Below, in pieces: positions 22,220-34,084 of a DNA stretch of 64,000 bases (within the stretch, counting starts at the first letter, position 1; the number at the start of each line of letters is the position of its first letter). This DNA comes from Pyrocephalus nanus (lineage: Eukaryota; Chordata; Aves; Passeriformes; Tyrannidae). The translations under genes and the position numbers were made by a program. Under the pieces are notes generated by a model. It was not told the DNA's origin and did no database searches. It saw nothing but the letters and a program-made list of their open reading frames with translations. The stretch covers positions 16,160,001 to 16,224,000 of the forward strand of contig CM076276.1 of NCBI GenBank assembly GCA_038380795.1, read 5' to 3'.

Positions 22220-22755
22220 TGAACACACAGGTGCAAGGCTTGTTGTCTGCACCTTCCCTTTCTAACTTCTACTTATAAGGAAACACTGTAGGAAATCCAT
22301 CCTTAGAAAATTCATCCTTAAAATAAAGTACAACCACAGAAGCACCCTGAGAAAATACTGGACAAAGTGGGTGGTGAGGTATTTCCAACAGGATCAATCC
22401 CTTCTGATTTACAGGGACACATCTGAGCTCATCACCTGCTTTTTTATAGCAAAAGGAGAGAAAAGGCAATTCTGAGAATAATTCAATTCATCCCAAAGCA
22501 AGCATCTCAAGTAGGTCAGTAAACCACACCAAAAAACTGCCCTTCTCTCTGTGATGGCTGTAAAGAGTGCAGGCAGACAGATCCTGGAGACATGGCACCA
22601 GTATATCCAGAGCTGGGTGACATGAGTCCTCCCTCTCACCTCTCCTGATGGGACCGTGCTCACCAGCGTGCACCCCCTCCCAGCAGAGCCCCTTGTCACA
22701 CAGAGCCCGTAGCTCCACACGGTCCTTTTCCTCTGACCATGCAGCAGGGATCACA
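22220..22755. other. Mixed stretch, weak A+T-rich portion
   Basis: 22,260-22,500 is moderately A+T-rich with no clear motif cluster; the rest is G+C-rich. Nothing recognised. Confidence 0.5.
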
Positions 22756-22759
22756 CAGG

Positions 22760-23320
22760 CTCCCTGTCTCTGTTAATCACTCACCGTGCTCCTTTATTGC
22801 TGAGTGTACACCACACGTTATCCCTTAAATAAAGCTCACCCACCCTATTATTGTAATGTCAACCCTGAACCGCTCAGATAAACCCTGCAGACAATTTATA
22901 ATTACACAGAAGTAGCTCTTCTACGCTGCACCGAGGGGCCATCGGGAGAGGATTTAGGTCTCTCACGGAGCTAGCATTTGACAGGTCTCTTTGCTGTTAT
23001 TTCTTCCTGACAGCTCCTTGCCACCCGGCTCCTCCTGCGACACCACACTCGGGCTTTGTTGTGTGATCTCAGGTGAAGAGAGCACGTAATGGGCACTAAT
23101 TGCGGGCGATTACTGTTTACGCGTTAACTTTGCTTGGCAGAGCAGCTGTGATGGACACAGGGACTGGAATATTCCCTTTTATCCCCTGTAGCACTGAAAG
23201 TGAACTGGTGCTTAATTCAAAGGCTGAAACCTATAAAAAATAAGACGAAACCCATCATTAAATTTCTCTTAGTGGCTATGTGCATAATTCATCCAAACAC
23301 CATCAAATATAAATGGCCTC
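22760..23320. promoter_or_regulatory. Candidate conserved non-coding element (strong, CpG-retaining)
   Basis: About 560 bp of dense motif sequence with unusually many retained CpGs for its A+T content. Around 23,085-23,124, ACGTAATGGGCACTAATTG is followed by GCGGGCGATTACTG and TTTACGCGTTAAC, giving five CpGs in about 40 bp. Other CpGs lie near 22,816, 22,871, 22,924 and 22,931. AATTTATAATTACACAG is near 22,894. An AATAAA at 22828-22833 is not followed by evidence of a transcript end. Possibly two adjacent elements. Confidence 0.5.
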
Positions 23321-23575
23321 GTGTCAGGCTGAGCAGTGCAGGCACAGCACATCCCGCCTGCTCCACGAGACAGCCACTGCCAGGCTGTCACCACCCTAAT
23401 GAGACGGGCACCACTGGCACCAGAGCACGCCCAGCGGCCCCTGGGCAGGACACGGGCACCAAACTGAGCCCCCCGCTCCCATCAGCGGGCTGGGGAGGGC
23501 AGAGCGGGCCACATCCTGCCCCACAGAGCCCTGTGCTGCCCCGTGATCCCCCAGCAGGCACCATTCCTCCCAGGG
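23321..23575. other. G+C-rich stretch, mildly CpG-enriched
   Basis: Adjoins the element to its left. A handful of CpGs (for example near 23,357, 23,428, 23,453 and 23,486), below island level. No gene supported. Confidence 0.5.
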
Positions 23576-23579
23576 TTTA

Positions 23580-24065
23580 AAAGCACTTGTATAAATTACA
23601 ATACCCAAATTCTTTATTGCTCCCTGCTAGGATCTGAACTCTGATCAGAACCTGAACACCCTCCATTTCAGCAGCCACAGCCATGTCTACAAACACAACC
23701 CTTGCTCTGTACCACAGATGTCAATCTGAGGCAGTTCAGCAAATGCTTGCAACAAGTTTTCTAGAAAGTTTTTTTCCAGTTATTTGAAAAACACCAGGTT
23801 ATTTAATAACTCACAGCAAGTTGTTTTGGAAAAGTATCCTTTGAACCATTAGATATTATTTCGAATGCCAATTTTTCTTCCCACCTTATGGCAGTATAAA
23901 GATACCCCACTCAATTTTCATCAAAAGCACATGAAAGCAATCAAGGCTCCTGTAGTTTCTATGGAAATAAGGGATGCAAATTGGGATTGTGTGGTGCCTT
24001 TTTTCTTGAATTTATCCATAAAAATGCAAATATTCTTCAACAGATACTGAAATATTTGCCATGCT
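23580..24065. promoter_or_regulatory. Candidate conserved element with paired octamers
   Basis: Long A+T-rich block with two perfect POU octamers ATGCAAAT at 23974-23981 and 24024-24031, exactly 50 bp apart and in the same orientation. Also present are GGTTATTTAATAAC near 23,797 and GATATTATTTCGAATG with a CpG near 23,852. Two same-strand octamers five helical turns apart is suggestive of cooperative binding. Confidence 0.45.
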
Positions 24066-24895
24066 CTAAGGGAGCAGAATACACAGACGAGGCTCTTTTT
24101 GTCCACTGGCTCTCCTGGCAGAGGTTTGACTGCTAGGAGCACAAGCTTGTCAAAACTGAGCAAGCCCTGCCAGAGCATGAATGGTGGCAAAGCTAGCTCC
24201 AACGGGTGCATGGCAGACCCACAGGACTGCAGCTTCCCCTCACAGATCCCTCAGCCACCAGGGTTAGCCTTCCCTGCAACGTGACCCCCTCACCCACAGG
24301 TACCACTCTGATCCTGCCTGCAGTGCCAGGTCATGCCAGCCCCACAGCACTGAGTCAGGAGAGTGATGTCACCTCTTTGGGGTGGAAAGCATGAGCCAAG
24401 GGAGTAGCACAAACAAATCACGGTTTTGATGCATCTGCTTTACTTTCTTGACAGACATTTCAGAGCATTGCATCCAGTAGAGAACATCCTGCTCTGCTCC
24501 TGGGGCTCAGCTTGTCCTGCAGTAGGGATGGATCAAAACCCTGTGGCACAAGGTTTAATTAATTCCCTTTCAGACTGAAGGATACAGAATAGTTAATGCT
24601 AGCAAAGGTCTCTGGATTACTCCCTGAAGTGCTCTCCTGCTCTCTCCTCTCTCTGCAGGGTAGATGGTGAGCTTCACACAGCACTCACCAATAAATAATC
24701 CAACAGCTGGAGGAGCTGCTGATCCACAGCTGGGCACCTTGCTCCCATCAGCTCCGAGTGCCAAGTGCCTCCCAGGCAGGAGGCTGGTGCTCCTCCCCAG
24801 CACGTGCACTCTGCCTGTGGACTCAGGGATGTTGAAAAGGTCAAGGAATGGTATTTCAGATCACTCTTGTTTGCCAGAATTGATGACAAACCCTG
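24066..24895. other. Unique stretch, nothing recognised
   Basis: Mostly G+C-rich. A small A+T-rich segment with GTTTAATTAATTCCC lies near 24,551. Confidence 0.55.
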
Positions 24896-24899
24896 GCAA

Positions 24900-25140
24900 C
24901 TCAACTAGTAAAACTCCAAATGTGAACTAGAGCATACTGCATCTGTGCAATTACCAGCCTGCAATTAATTAATTGTGCTACCACTATATTCACCTGAGAA
25001 CAACAGCGAGATCAAAGAACTGAATACAGATCAAAATGATTAGTAGATCACCTTACTTACAGCTGAAAGTGGCAATTAGATACAGCAAAGACAGACTCTG
25101 GCTTAGCTGCTTCTTTTAACAGCTCTGTAAGAGAAAAGTC
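24900..25140. promoter_or_regulatory. Candidate conserved non-coding element
   Basis: A+T-rich block centred on the palindrome at 24,962-24,975, followed by ACAGCGAGATC (CpG), AAAATGATTAGTAG and GGCAATTAGATAC words. Confidence 0.4.
24962..24975. repeat. Perfect 14-bp palindrome of TAATTA cores
   Basis: CAATTAATTAATTG is self-complementary and holds overlapping homeodomain (TAATTA) sites in both orientations, a suitable dimer site. Confidence 0.7.
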
Positions 25141-26220
25141 ACTCAATAGACTGTAGGAAAAAGCCACATTGCTTCCAGTTGGGGCAGAGGGGAGTCTGTC
25201 CATTGACTTCGCCTGTCTAAGGGTGCAGGACACCTCTCTGTGCCCATCACAGTCACCACTATCCACACCTTGGGCTGTGCTGCAGGAAGCTGAGGAGTCC
25301 TGCTGACTGTGTGGCTTCAGGACCCAAAGGTCCCTCCAGCAGATACAGGAGTGCCAAGAGAGCCAGGAACAGGAGTCCAGCTACTTGCACAGCCTCTGCC
25401 AAGAACTCTGGGTGGTGGTTGCCTTCCACCCATCACTCGCCCACCAGGAGCTGCAGCGTTTCTGGGCTGGGCTGTGCAGGCAGGTGTGGAAGTGACTGTG
25501 GTGACAGTGTCTGAGGACTTGGTGCACCGGTGACATTTCCCAAGGTGTCAAGGGCTGATCCTTGCAAGCCCCCAGAAGGGGCTTGTCCTGCCTGTAGACA
25601 GCCTCTCCCCTCTGCAACCGTGCTGAGGGCGGCAGTGATGAATCCTGTGGATTGTTATCTTTCAGAGAGCAATGCTGTAGCTCTGCCAAACATATGAGCT
25701 CCATGGAGGAATTAGGATTTTTTCCTGGCACACAATAAGCTGGATGCCATGTTTGTGACCACAGACAGTGGCTCCAACTGCAGAGCTCCTCTGTCTCATT
25801 GCTGAGCTCCAGGATGAGATGATGGGCTATGCTGGGTCCAAAGGATGCTGCCCTTCCAGAGCAGGCTCTGTGAGTCCTTTTCAGTCCCTGCGCTCCTCAC
25901 CAAGCACCCAGTCCCTGAGGCCAGAAAACATCTGCCCAAGTGCCCAGAGGAAGGAGATTTGCTGGATTCTGTTGCTGGCACAGGAGAGAAGATGCCAGGA
26001 GGAGAGGTCAAACCAAGGAGAAGATGTCTCCTGAGAAGTGGGCTCTGGCTCCCAGGTGCCACTTTCCCCATGAGCCAGGGACCACTTGCCAGTGAGGTGA
26101 TTGCAGAGGGCTGGGAAAGGCACTGCCACACTGACATGGGCTGCTGTACACATGGCTGCTGTGCTGGGTGTCCTTCCTTAGATGTGCTCCAGCAGGCAGC
26201 TTCGTCTCCATTGTCTCCTG
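25141..26220. other. Unique G+C-rich stretch, nothing recognised
   Basis: No repeat, RNA gene or exon-like signal. Overlapping open frames on both strands are uninformative. Confidence 0.55.
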
Positions 26221-26226
26221 TTTGTC

Positions 26227-26292
26227 ACATTGTTTAATTTCTCTTTTTAATTGCCCCAGACATTGTTTAATTTCTCTGTTTAATTGGTGCAG
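26227..26292. repeat. 33-bp tandem duplication
   Basis: 26,227-26,259 and 26,260-26,292 are nearly identical 33-bp copies that start ACATTGTTTAATTTCTCT. They differ only at one T/G in the middle and in the last bases (GCCCCAG versus GGTGCAG). Each copy has two TTTAATT-type cores, so the duplication doubles a possible homeodomain site. The high identity implies a recent event. Confidence 0.85.
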
Positions 26293-26544
26293 ACTGAGAG
26301 GCTGCAGGCAATGTCATCCTCGCATCATCTCTCAGAAACATCAGCAGCGTGAGGGTGACACTATTGGCCATATGCAGGGAGTTCTGCAGTGGCCCTACAG
26401 ACCCTCCCAGCTGGGGCTGAAGAGCAGGGACAGGGAGCAGATATAAATTACAGATGTCTGCAGGACAAAGGCGCTTAGCAGGGAGCTATCCTGGCCTGTA
26501 TGGGAACAGCTTTCATTTAACACACAAGAGGGATGACAGGCAGA
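26293..26544. other. Unique stretch, nothing recognised
   Basis: Balanced composition. No supported feature. Confidence 0.55.
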
Positions 26545-27420
26545 GAACTCAGCCCAGCACACAGATGACACCACTATTTACATAATTCAAATCCAGAAAT
26601 GCCTGGAGGAAGCTTCTGAGGCATCTCACAGTGAGGTGAAAGCAGGTAAAGACAGTGAGCAACAAAATCCTGCAACACAACATGCGGTCTTGGAGCAGAG
26701 ACTGCAAGGTCTGTTTAAGCCACATGATTTTGTTTAGTGGTACAGATTTCACAGATACCCCAAAAAATACTGGACAAATGTTCCTTTGTATTTTAAAATG
26801 CCGTGCATCTTGCATGTCCTGTATTTTTCCAGTGACATGAATTACTTGAACAGATGCATTTATCTCCCTGGGTTCAACACGGACAAGACAATGGCTGCAT
26901 CATCAGCCTGGTTTGATGAACCCAGGGGCTTCAGGAAGTGATTTTCCACACAGGTTTCTTTAAGTAGGTGCTGGACAGGACTAGAACAGCTAGAGGTGAA
27001 AAATGCAAGTTCAGACTTACCCTGGAGAGCTGTGAGGGTTTGGAGATCTGCAGCACTGCTCACTGAAAAGATTTTTAATAGCTCTGACCTTCGTAGGGTC
27101 TGTACAGTCTCCTTTTGTCAAAAAGTGTATGAGGAAGAATTGTGGGAAAGAGCTGAAGATAATACACATGTTCTGCAGCCTGTGAGGGGATTACAGAGCA
27201 CTCTTTCACCTGCTTGGATTATTGTTCCCAAGTTTAGTTCATCAGCATCAGCTGCTGCAGGTATATTGGGATTTCTCATCAAAAACGGCAAATAATTGCT
27301 GAGCAGGAAGCAATATAAATATTTGTTATTGCAGATGACTTATAAATAAATCATTTGAAATAACAAAATTAATCAGAAAATTCATCTGACAAATAAGTAT
27401 TTTATCAACTCCGCCTGAAC
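26545..27420. promoter_or_regulatory. Mixed A+T-rich region, element at 27,290-27,420
   Basis: Most of the stretch is balanced unique sequence. The 3' end is a compact A+T-rich block (GCAAATAATTGCTG, ATAAATAAATCATTTG, AAAATTAATCAG) with the motif-dense texture of an enhancer. An open frame of 99 codons at 26,996-27,295 has no recognisable similarity. Confidence 0.35.
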
Positions 27421-28020
27421 AACTGTGACCAAGCTGGCCCCTCTAAAGAATCCCTGAAATTTATGGGAGGCAATAACCCTGCACCTCAGGAGGCACAGGC
27501 ACAGAGAGCAGTGGCCTGGACACAAACTGTGGGACTCGGGTACTCCAGACAAGGCAGATTCCAGAAGGTTCCCAGGGGCAAGGCTGAAAGCAGCCACAGG
27601 GCACAGCCCCAGGCCCAGCACCCGCCTGGCCAGTGGGGGACACTGACCCCTGTGTGGGCACGTCCTGCACGGGGCACTTGCGAGTGGCCCCAAGATTTCA
27701 GGCAGTGAGGGGACTGTTGCCAGCCAGGTGCTCATGTCATTTTCTGACTGTGCCAGGGGTTAACCTGAGCAGGGATTTATTTTTTTTCCAAACCCACAAA
27801 ATGAGTGTGTGTCAGTCTAATAGCTCTGTGTACACTGAGTCTCATCTGTATTCAGCACATCACCAAATGTGAGGAAGAAAATAGCCCCTGAAAATAAAAG
27901 CGTGTGAGAGAGGAGGAGACATGAGCCATTAAAAAAGCAAACAGCTCCCTGCACGTGCTCTGCCTTCCCAGTGCCTCCCACTGTCCCTCCCACATCCTCT
28001 GCACTGCTCTATGTGGCTCT
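27421..28020. other. Unique G+C-rich stretch, nothing recognised
   Basis: No repeat or exon-like signal. Confidence 0.6.
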
Positions 28021-28024
28021 TAGC

Positions 28025-28300
28025 TGGCTTGGACCATCCATGTTCACAAACATTAGTATAACCTGCTCTGAAATGTGCACATATTGCCTATTCTGAAAGG
28101 TAAAACAAGAAAGAAGAAACATATTTTTGGTGATTTTTTTCTTTGTGCATTTTAGCTCAGAATAATTGAATATAAACACCCAACACTTGCCTCCAAAAAC
28201 TTAAATGGTTTGGTTTCTGTTACTTTTACAGTATATTTCAAGGGATATAAAGGGTACCACATCACATTTAACAATGAGGAATCACAGAGCCTTTCCTGTA
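28025..28300. promoter_or_regulatory. A+T-rich block, possible regulatory element
   Basis: T-rich stretches (CATATTTTTGGTGATT near 28,120) and AGAATAATTGAATATAAAC near 28,160. Motif density is lower than in the better candidates. Confidence 0.25.
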
Positions 28301-28895
28301 CATGATGACAGAGTGAGAAGTGCCATCCAGGATGGCAGTTTAAGTGTCCCCTTCCCACCCTCTCCCTTAGAGCAAGAACACAACCCAGCAAGAACAGGAC
28401 AGTGAAGATCCTCCAACACTCAAGGATGAGTTTGCTCATAAAAAATCCCATTTGTTTGACCAGGGAGACTTGTAAATGAGGAGGATGAAAGAGGCAGCCA
28501 TGGCAAAAGGGGTAACCTGCTGTGAGAGGGTGAGTTCCTGCAGGGAGATTGCTGGTTAGTGGGACCAAAGATCCATGTGGCACTGGTGGGTAAGGTGGGC
28601 ACTGCTACTGTAAAATTGTAGGATTGTTAGATCATGAGATTATCACCAAAATCTGATGATTGCACAGAGGCTGCTGCTCCAAGGCAAAGCATGGCCCCAC
28701 AGGGTGACAGCTGGCACCTGCTCATGCTGGGACAGGGGACCGGCCCCCAGAAGCCCTGCAGCCCATGCAATCAGCACAAATATCTGTCAAAGGGGGTGCT
28801 GGGCACTGGCCTTCCCTGTTCATATTCCACACCTCAAGTGCCCTTATCAGAACCACGAACTCTGTGATCTCCCCTTGGGCTGGCACTTTGTGAGG
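28301..28895. other. Unique stretch, nothing recognised
   Basis: Balanced to G+C-rich; no supported feature. Confidence 0.55.
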
Positions 28896-28899
28896 GAGT

Positions 28900-29200
28900 G
28901 ATGATCTCTTGACAAGGAAAGATGTTCATCTACATATTTTAGGATGAAGCTCCCTATGAAATCACATATGTGTAATTCTCCTACAGTCTCCAAATCCCCA
29001 GCCACTTACAGCTGATGTAAATAAAATCTTGTTATCCAGCTTATGCCAGAAGATTCTGGCACTTCCCCCAGGATGGGGCAAGGTGGGGGAGATTATCTGA
29101 AGCCACAAAGAGGAATTGGCAGGCCAAACTTCTCATATCCAAAAATTTCATGGTTGATTTTTATCAAGGAGTTTTAATATCACAAACAAAACAGAAACAA
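28900..29200. promoter_or_regulatory. A+T-rich block, possible regulatory element
   Basis: Contains CATATGTGTAATTC near 28,966, GATGTAAATAAAATC near 29,013 and a T-rich 3' end. Weak candidate. Confidence 0.25.
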
Positions 29201-29514
29201 CCTTGCCAGTAGCGGTGGCACCAGTCCCCATGGCCCCTGTGATGGGGATGCAGCAGTGACTGCACTGGGCAGCGACAGCTTGTTCTGGAGCAGCCCCTCA
29301 GCGATGAAGGGGGGCACCACAGCTGGCAGGACCCTGCAGGCCAGAGCCACCCTTGCCGAGGGACTGTGCCAGCCAGTGGGGACTGTGTCAGCCCAGGGAC
29401 TGTGCCAGCCCAGCACTGTTCAGCCAAAGGCAGTTTGGAGGTGTGTGTGCACCCCAGTCCTCTCCCTGAAAGGTCGGGGCTGGTCCAGGCTGGCATATGG
29501 CAGAATTTTCAGGG
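29201..29514. other. G+C-rich stretch around a short tandem repeat
   Basis: Unremarkable except for the tandem repeat at 29,360-29,412. Confidence 0.55.
29360..29412. repeat. Three-copy 17-19-bp tandem repeat
   Basis: Three consecutive copies of GGGACTGTGYCAGCC start at 29,360, 29,379 and 29,396. Copies differ by single substitutions and the few bases between them. Confidence 0.75.
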
Positions 29515-29830
29515 CTGCTGTGAATATTTTCTACTCTGTCAACCTTTTATTTAAATGACATTTGGCTGCAGTGCTAAAAGTGAGATATTGAAAATCAATA
29601 AGTGGAAAGTGTTTGAAAGCCAATCTAAATCAAATATTACAATATGGTGAAGTTAATCATCTGAAATTAACCTTATAACTGCTTGAATTGCTCTAATCTA
29701 TAAAGGAAATCAATATAGGCATATCAAACCCTGCTGCAAACTGCTGTCTGTTCGAGCCGACTATGCAAATGGAAAATAATAGCCAGTGGATGTTTCTTGC
29801 TCCCTATACATTAACACTTCACGTGGGGCT
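29515..29830. promoter_or_regulatory. Candidate conserved non-coding element with octamer
   Basis: Strongly A+T-rich and motif-dense: TTTATTTAAATGAC near 29,548, GTTAATCATCTG near 29,652, GAAATTAACC near 29,663. A perfect octamer ATGCAAAT lies at 29763-29770, next to a CpG-bearing TTCGAGCCG word (29,752). The block ends abruptly at G+C-rich sequence. Confidence 0.5.
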
Positions 29831-30474
29831 GAGATGAGCAGCCAGGATTCCCCAGGGAGACTTGGCCGTGAGATGCAGGCAAAGGCTCCCGCTCCAAAGA
29901 GGCACAGCAGCAGCGAAGCCCCTGCGAGCTGCCCTCCCAGCAGTGGATTTCAGAGAGCAGCCAGCAGTGTAACTAACAGGGTGTTCCACGAGGAGAATTG
30001 ATTATCCCCGGATGCAAAACAGCTGCCCGAGCACAGCACACTGCACCCTTTCCCCCGGATACACCCATGGTGGCTCCGCATCCTGCTGGTGATTGCACCT
30101 GCTCTGGGCACAGGTGCTGACACAGGCACACAGGTTGTAACCAGCATGACCACCCACCCAGCAGCACCTCTACTGCCAGTGCCCTGCTCCCACCACAGCG
30201 CTCTGCTCGGGTGTCCTGGGCCATGTCACAGCAGTGGTCCCACAGGTGACCATCACCACTGGGGCAGTGATGTCTCTGGGAGAATTCGCCCCAATGGAGG
30301 CACCACTGGCTGCATTTCTGTCTCCCAGCGAGCAGCTTTGAACCCAGGGTGACGTGTACCTGCCCCAGTGGTGGCTGCAGCCCTGTGGTGGGGGGCACAG
30401 GTAATGGCTCTTGCTGTCCAGCTGTGTCTCCAGAGTGGCCATCAACAGGCGTTAGCTGAAGGCTCTGGCGTATG
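29831..30474. other. Unique G+C-rich stretch, nothing recognised
   Basis: It has somewhat more CpG than average near 29,860-30,080. An open frame on the minus strand (197 codons, 29,973-30,566) has no recognisable domain and is overlapped by plus-strand frames. Confidence 0.5.
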
Positions 30475-30620
30475 ACAGTGATATGTGCTTCAATAGCAGA
30501 CCAAAATCTATAAATAACAACTGCTTCTCTCAAAAACCTCATTTTAAAATAATGAAGACATTTCATAAAGTGACAAGTGTCTCAAACACTGAGAGTAAAA
30601 GCTCGGGGAGGCTCTTTTCG
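30475..30620. promoter_or_regulatory. Short A+T-rich block, weak candidate
   Basis: About 140 bp with CTATAAATAACAAC, CATTTTAAAATAATG and a CpG-bearing tail (GCTCGGGG). Could be a small element. Confidence 0.25.
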
Positions 30621-31290
30621 AAGTTTCAGGACCAGACGGGAAGAGTGAGATCCCAGCAGCAACCTGCATGGCCTCAGGAGCCCAGGATTAGCCAAAGCCA
30701 AGGAGAGAAATCACAGCTTTTTCCACATCCTTTTCATGGAGACTCCTGAGCAGATCCTATTGTCCAGGGAGTGCAGCTGCTTTGCACTGCTCCTGCCTGT
30801 GCCAGAGCGAAGCGCAGCATTTGCCTCTGAGGTCTGCTCACTGCGGAGCCTCCCAAGGCACCCCAGACCCCAAGGTCAAATTATTTTCTGCATTACAATG
30901 AAAGAAGAAAGTAGTGCCAATTTCCCAGCTGCCAACCTGGCATGTGCTGGCTCCCATCTTGGACTTGTGCCAGTGGTGCGGGCAGACAGACAGACAGACA
31001 TCTTGCAGCAGCAGCCAGCCTGTCCCACAGAGGTTCCAGGACACACGTGGAGAGGTGCTGGGACACCTGCAGCACACGGGCAACCCACAGGGTGCCCGTG
31101 CAGTCCATGGCAGCAGCTCCCTCACTGCTCACGATTTGCCTTTTGCTCAACATCCATTCCTGAGATTTTTCCTGTGTTCCAGATGGAGGTGTGAGTGATG
31201 TGGATGACATTCTGCCCCAAGGAGGTGCAGAACAAGCATGGAAATGGGCAGCAGCCATCCCAGAAGCAAACACATCAGCTGAGGCTGAAG
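30621..31290. other. Unique stretch with a short (CAGA)n run
   Basis: A pure (CAGA)4.5 microsatellite lies at 30,983-31,000. Otherwise G+C-rich sequence without recognisable features. Confidence 0.6.
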
Positions 31291-31294
31291 CTGT

Positions 31295-31615
31295 TGTTTG
31301 AAGCAGCAGTTCACCACGGATTAAGAATGGCCCTTTGATACTGGAAATGTTTTAATGAGTTTCCTGCAATGTATACATCCCTTGGGTTCTCATGGAAAGG
31401 CCTTGCACAATTCTCCCTTTTCTTCACTCAATGGGACACCAAGACACGTAAAAAATGCTTTATTTTTTTTTCATGCTTCAAGCTGAAAGGGTTTTAAATA
31501 ACTGGGAGTTTTCTCGGTGCTTAAGACTCTCTTGCTTTCTTTAAATTACAAGAACAAGCTGCGTTTTCATAATCAATACTTAGAATGTACAAACAAGTCT
31601 CCAGGTGAGGGGGCT
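31295..31615. promoter_or_regulatory. Candidate conserved non-coding element
   Basis: A+T-rich with retained CpGs (CCACGGATTAAG, GACACGTAAAA, CTCGGTGC, CTGCGTTT), TTTTAATGAG near 31,350, GGTTTTAAATAAC near 31,490, and CATAATCAATAC near 31,569. Confidence 0.4.
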
Positions 31616-34080
31616 CAGCAGCAGAGCTGGACTCTCAGAGGGTGACCAGTGGTGATGCTGTCTGTCCAAGCTGCAGTACAAGGCAGCCACGGCCATGACT
31701 TCAGCAGAGCTGGGCTGGGACACTGGCACAGCTGGGTTGTCCACAACACAGGAGACCCTTATTTTACCTTGTAATTTATTTTAGAGTTTGGGCTTTCTAA
31801 GGAAGGGACTGTATCTGTTTTAGTGAGGGAAGAGTACAGAGTGTCCCGGACAGAAAATCCGTGCCTGCTGAAGCCATGAGTTCCTGCATAGCACAGAGAG
31901 AGTGAAGAAGTAATTATTAATAGCAAACTTTAATATTAACATTCACCCATGGCTCTCGCAGCAAGACCTCAGGGCAGGGCAGCACTGTGCCAGCAAGAAG
32001 GGGTGCCACCTTGGGGAGAAAGGGTTTGCTGCCCTGCTTCTGGCTCTGAGCCTTCAGAAACCCTCCAAAGAGAAGCTGGAATAAAAGCTCCTGGAGCTGG
32101 TGCTGCTGTGAGCTCCTCTGCATCACCCAAGGTGTCTCCCCATGACCCATGGGAGAGGTAAGGCTCAGCTGCCTCCCTCAGCTGCTCACCCAGCCAGCAC
32201 TCCAGCACCCCTGGGAGCACTCAGAGGGACGCAGGGATGCACCAGCGGGTCAGCAAGTGCACAACTGTAAAGCAGAAGGCAGGCTTTGCCCAATGTCACA
32301 AACACCATTTACAGCCCATTGGAGGGGACAGTTGTCCCATTAAGAAACCCAAAGACATTCTGGCTTTCTTCAGCCTCGGGGCTTGGAAGCAGGAAGCATT
32401 TACTGCCTAATTAAATTTTAATATACTGGCAGAGTACAGCTCTTCTAGTGAAGCTGTATTGGACAGTGTGCCAGATTGTGCAGAAAATGAGCAGGCTTGA
32501 GTTGCCCGGGGCTGCCAGCGTCAGCTCCCAGCTGGTATGGAGAACCCCGAGCACAGCAGTCAGGGCATCACCATCCCGGAGCTGCCTTTTGCTTCCACAC
32601 ATGCATGCACCGCCCATTCTCAATTGCATGCTAGCAGGTGGCATCTGAAGCCAAGCGGCTTTGTCTTCCTAACAGTGCTGCTCTTTTTCTTGCTGAGGAT
32701 TCCTCTGGGCACTTCTCTGCTTGTTTTTAAAGGGCAGATAGCAGCCAAAAGGCCTGCCCCAGGCAGAGGTGAACATCATGCACCAGCTGGCAGTGTCCTG
32801 GGATCGTGCCAGGGTATAGGAAGTTGTTCTCCTTATTCTCCTACTCTGCCACCAGCAGCACCCACTGTAAAGCCCATGGGCTTCCTTCACCTGCGACTCA
32901 CAGTGTCAGAGTGGTCCCTTGCCTGTCCCTGCTGTGCCAGGCCAGAGCTCTGCACCGGGCTCAGCCTTCCTAAAAAACCCTGCTCCTGCCTCTCCTGATG
33001 TCTCCTCAGACGCTCTGCACACCAGGACACAGATGGGCAAGCTCACCACCACTGGATGCCCTTTGTTATTTCTGCCATGGCCTCAGCCCTTGTCCAAATG
33101 CCCTTGACTCTTTGTGACAGGAAGGGAACTAGGAGCCCAGTGCCACCTCCACCTGGATACAGCCCATTTCACAGACAAGCCACAGCCAGCATGGGGCTGG
33201 GGCCACTCGCACGCTGCCAAAGGTGCCTAAGGGCTCAGGTCCCCAGATCTTATTTCCTTGGTAAACTAATGCCCAAAAAGCACCCAGTGATGGCAGTCAC
33301 TGACTGACTGCTCAGGCCAGGGACAGGTCCTGGCACTAAACCAGCTGCCATCGTTCATGGGGTGGCTTGTACGTTCTCCTGTGCCATGGCTCTGCCACTG
33401 GGAGCTGCTGCAGGAAACATTCCCACGAGCCTTTGGCAGCACTGGGCAGAAACAAGGTGCTGTCAAAAGAGCCCAGATTTATGCAGCTGCCACCAGGCAC
33501 TGTTATTGTATTGTTCCTTAACAGAGAGATGGGTGCTGGAGCTCAGACTGGGACAAGTGTCTGCAGCGGTGCTGGGGCAGAGCGAGAGAGCTGGGAGAGT
33601 CCAACAGTCCAGGACTGCCACAGGCACAGTGCAGTAGCCAAGGGCTGAGTTTAGCTCTCATGCAGACTAAGGCAGAGCATTCCTGCTGGCCAGGCCACAT
33701 CCAATTACCTGTGGGAATGCCCAGCTCGGAGTGTGTGTGGGAGTACTGCAAAGCTACAGAACCCTCTGCTCCCAGACACGGACACCGCTTCCTCTCCACA
33801 TGCACGCACATCTCCCTCATCCTGGCCACTCGTGGGGCTCCACCACTGCTGCCACCAGCCTGGAGCTGGGCTGGATGCAAGAGAAAACCTGCTCTGTGCA
33901 GGGGATCAGCCACACATCCAGCTCCAGAGAAAACCCTGCTGGGAGTGTTGGAGGGTGAAGCAGACAGCAGCAGGCACTGTGCACTGCCCCTCTCCCCCAC
34001 GTGTGCACACATGTGAGCACACACATGCACACACACACACCTGGGCAAACACACCCTCCAGAGCTGCTGCACACAAAGTG
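31616..34080. other. Mostly unique G+C-rich stretch
   Basis: No gene recognised in about 2.5 kb. Two weak A+T-rich segments occur at 31,750-31,940 and 32,400-32,480 (CCTAATTAAATTTTAATA). Minus-strand open frames over 33,518-34,529 owe their Cys/Val-rich translation to the CA repeat at their 5' part. Confidence 0.55.
33999..34042 (+). repeat. Impure (CA)n/(TG)n microsatellite
   Basis: Alternating ACAC/GTGT sequence (ACGTGTGCACACATGTGAGC, then a pure run of ACACACAC near 34,030). Purine-pyrimidine alternation could favour Z-DNA. Confidence 0.75.
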
Positions 34081-34084
34081 AAAT

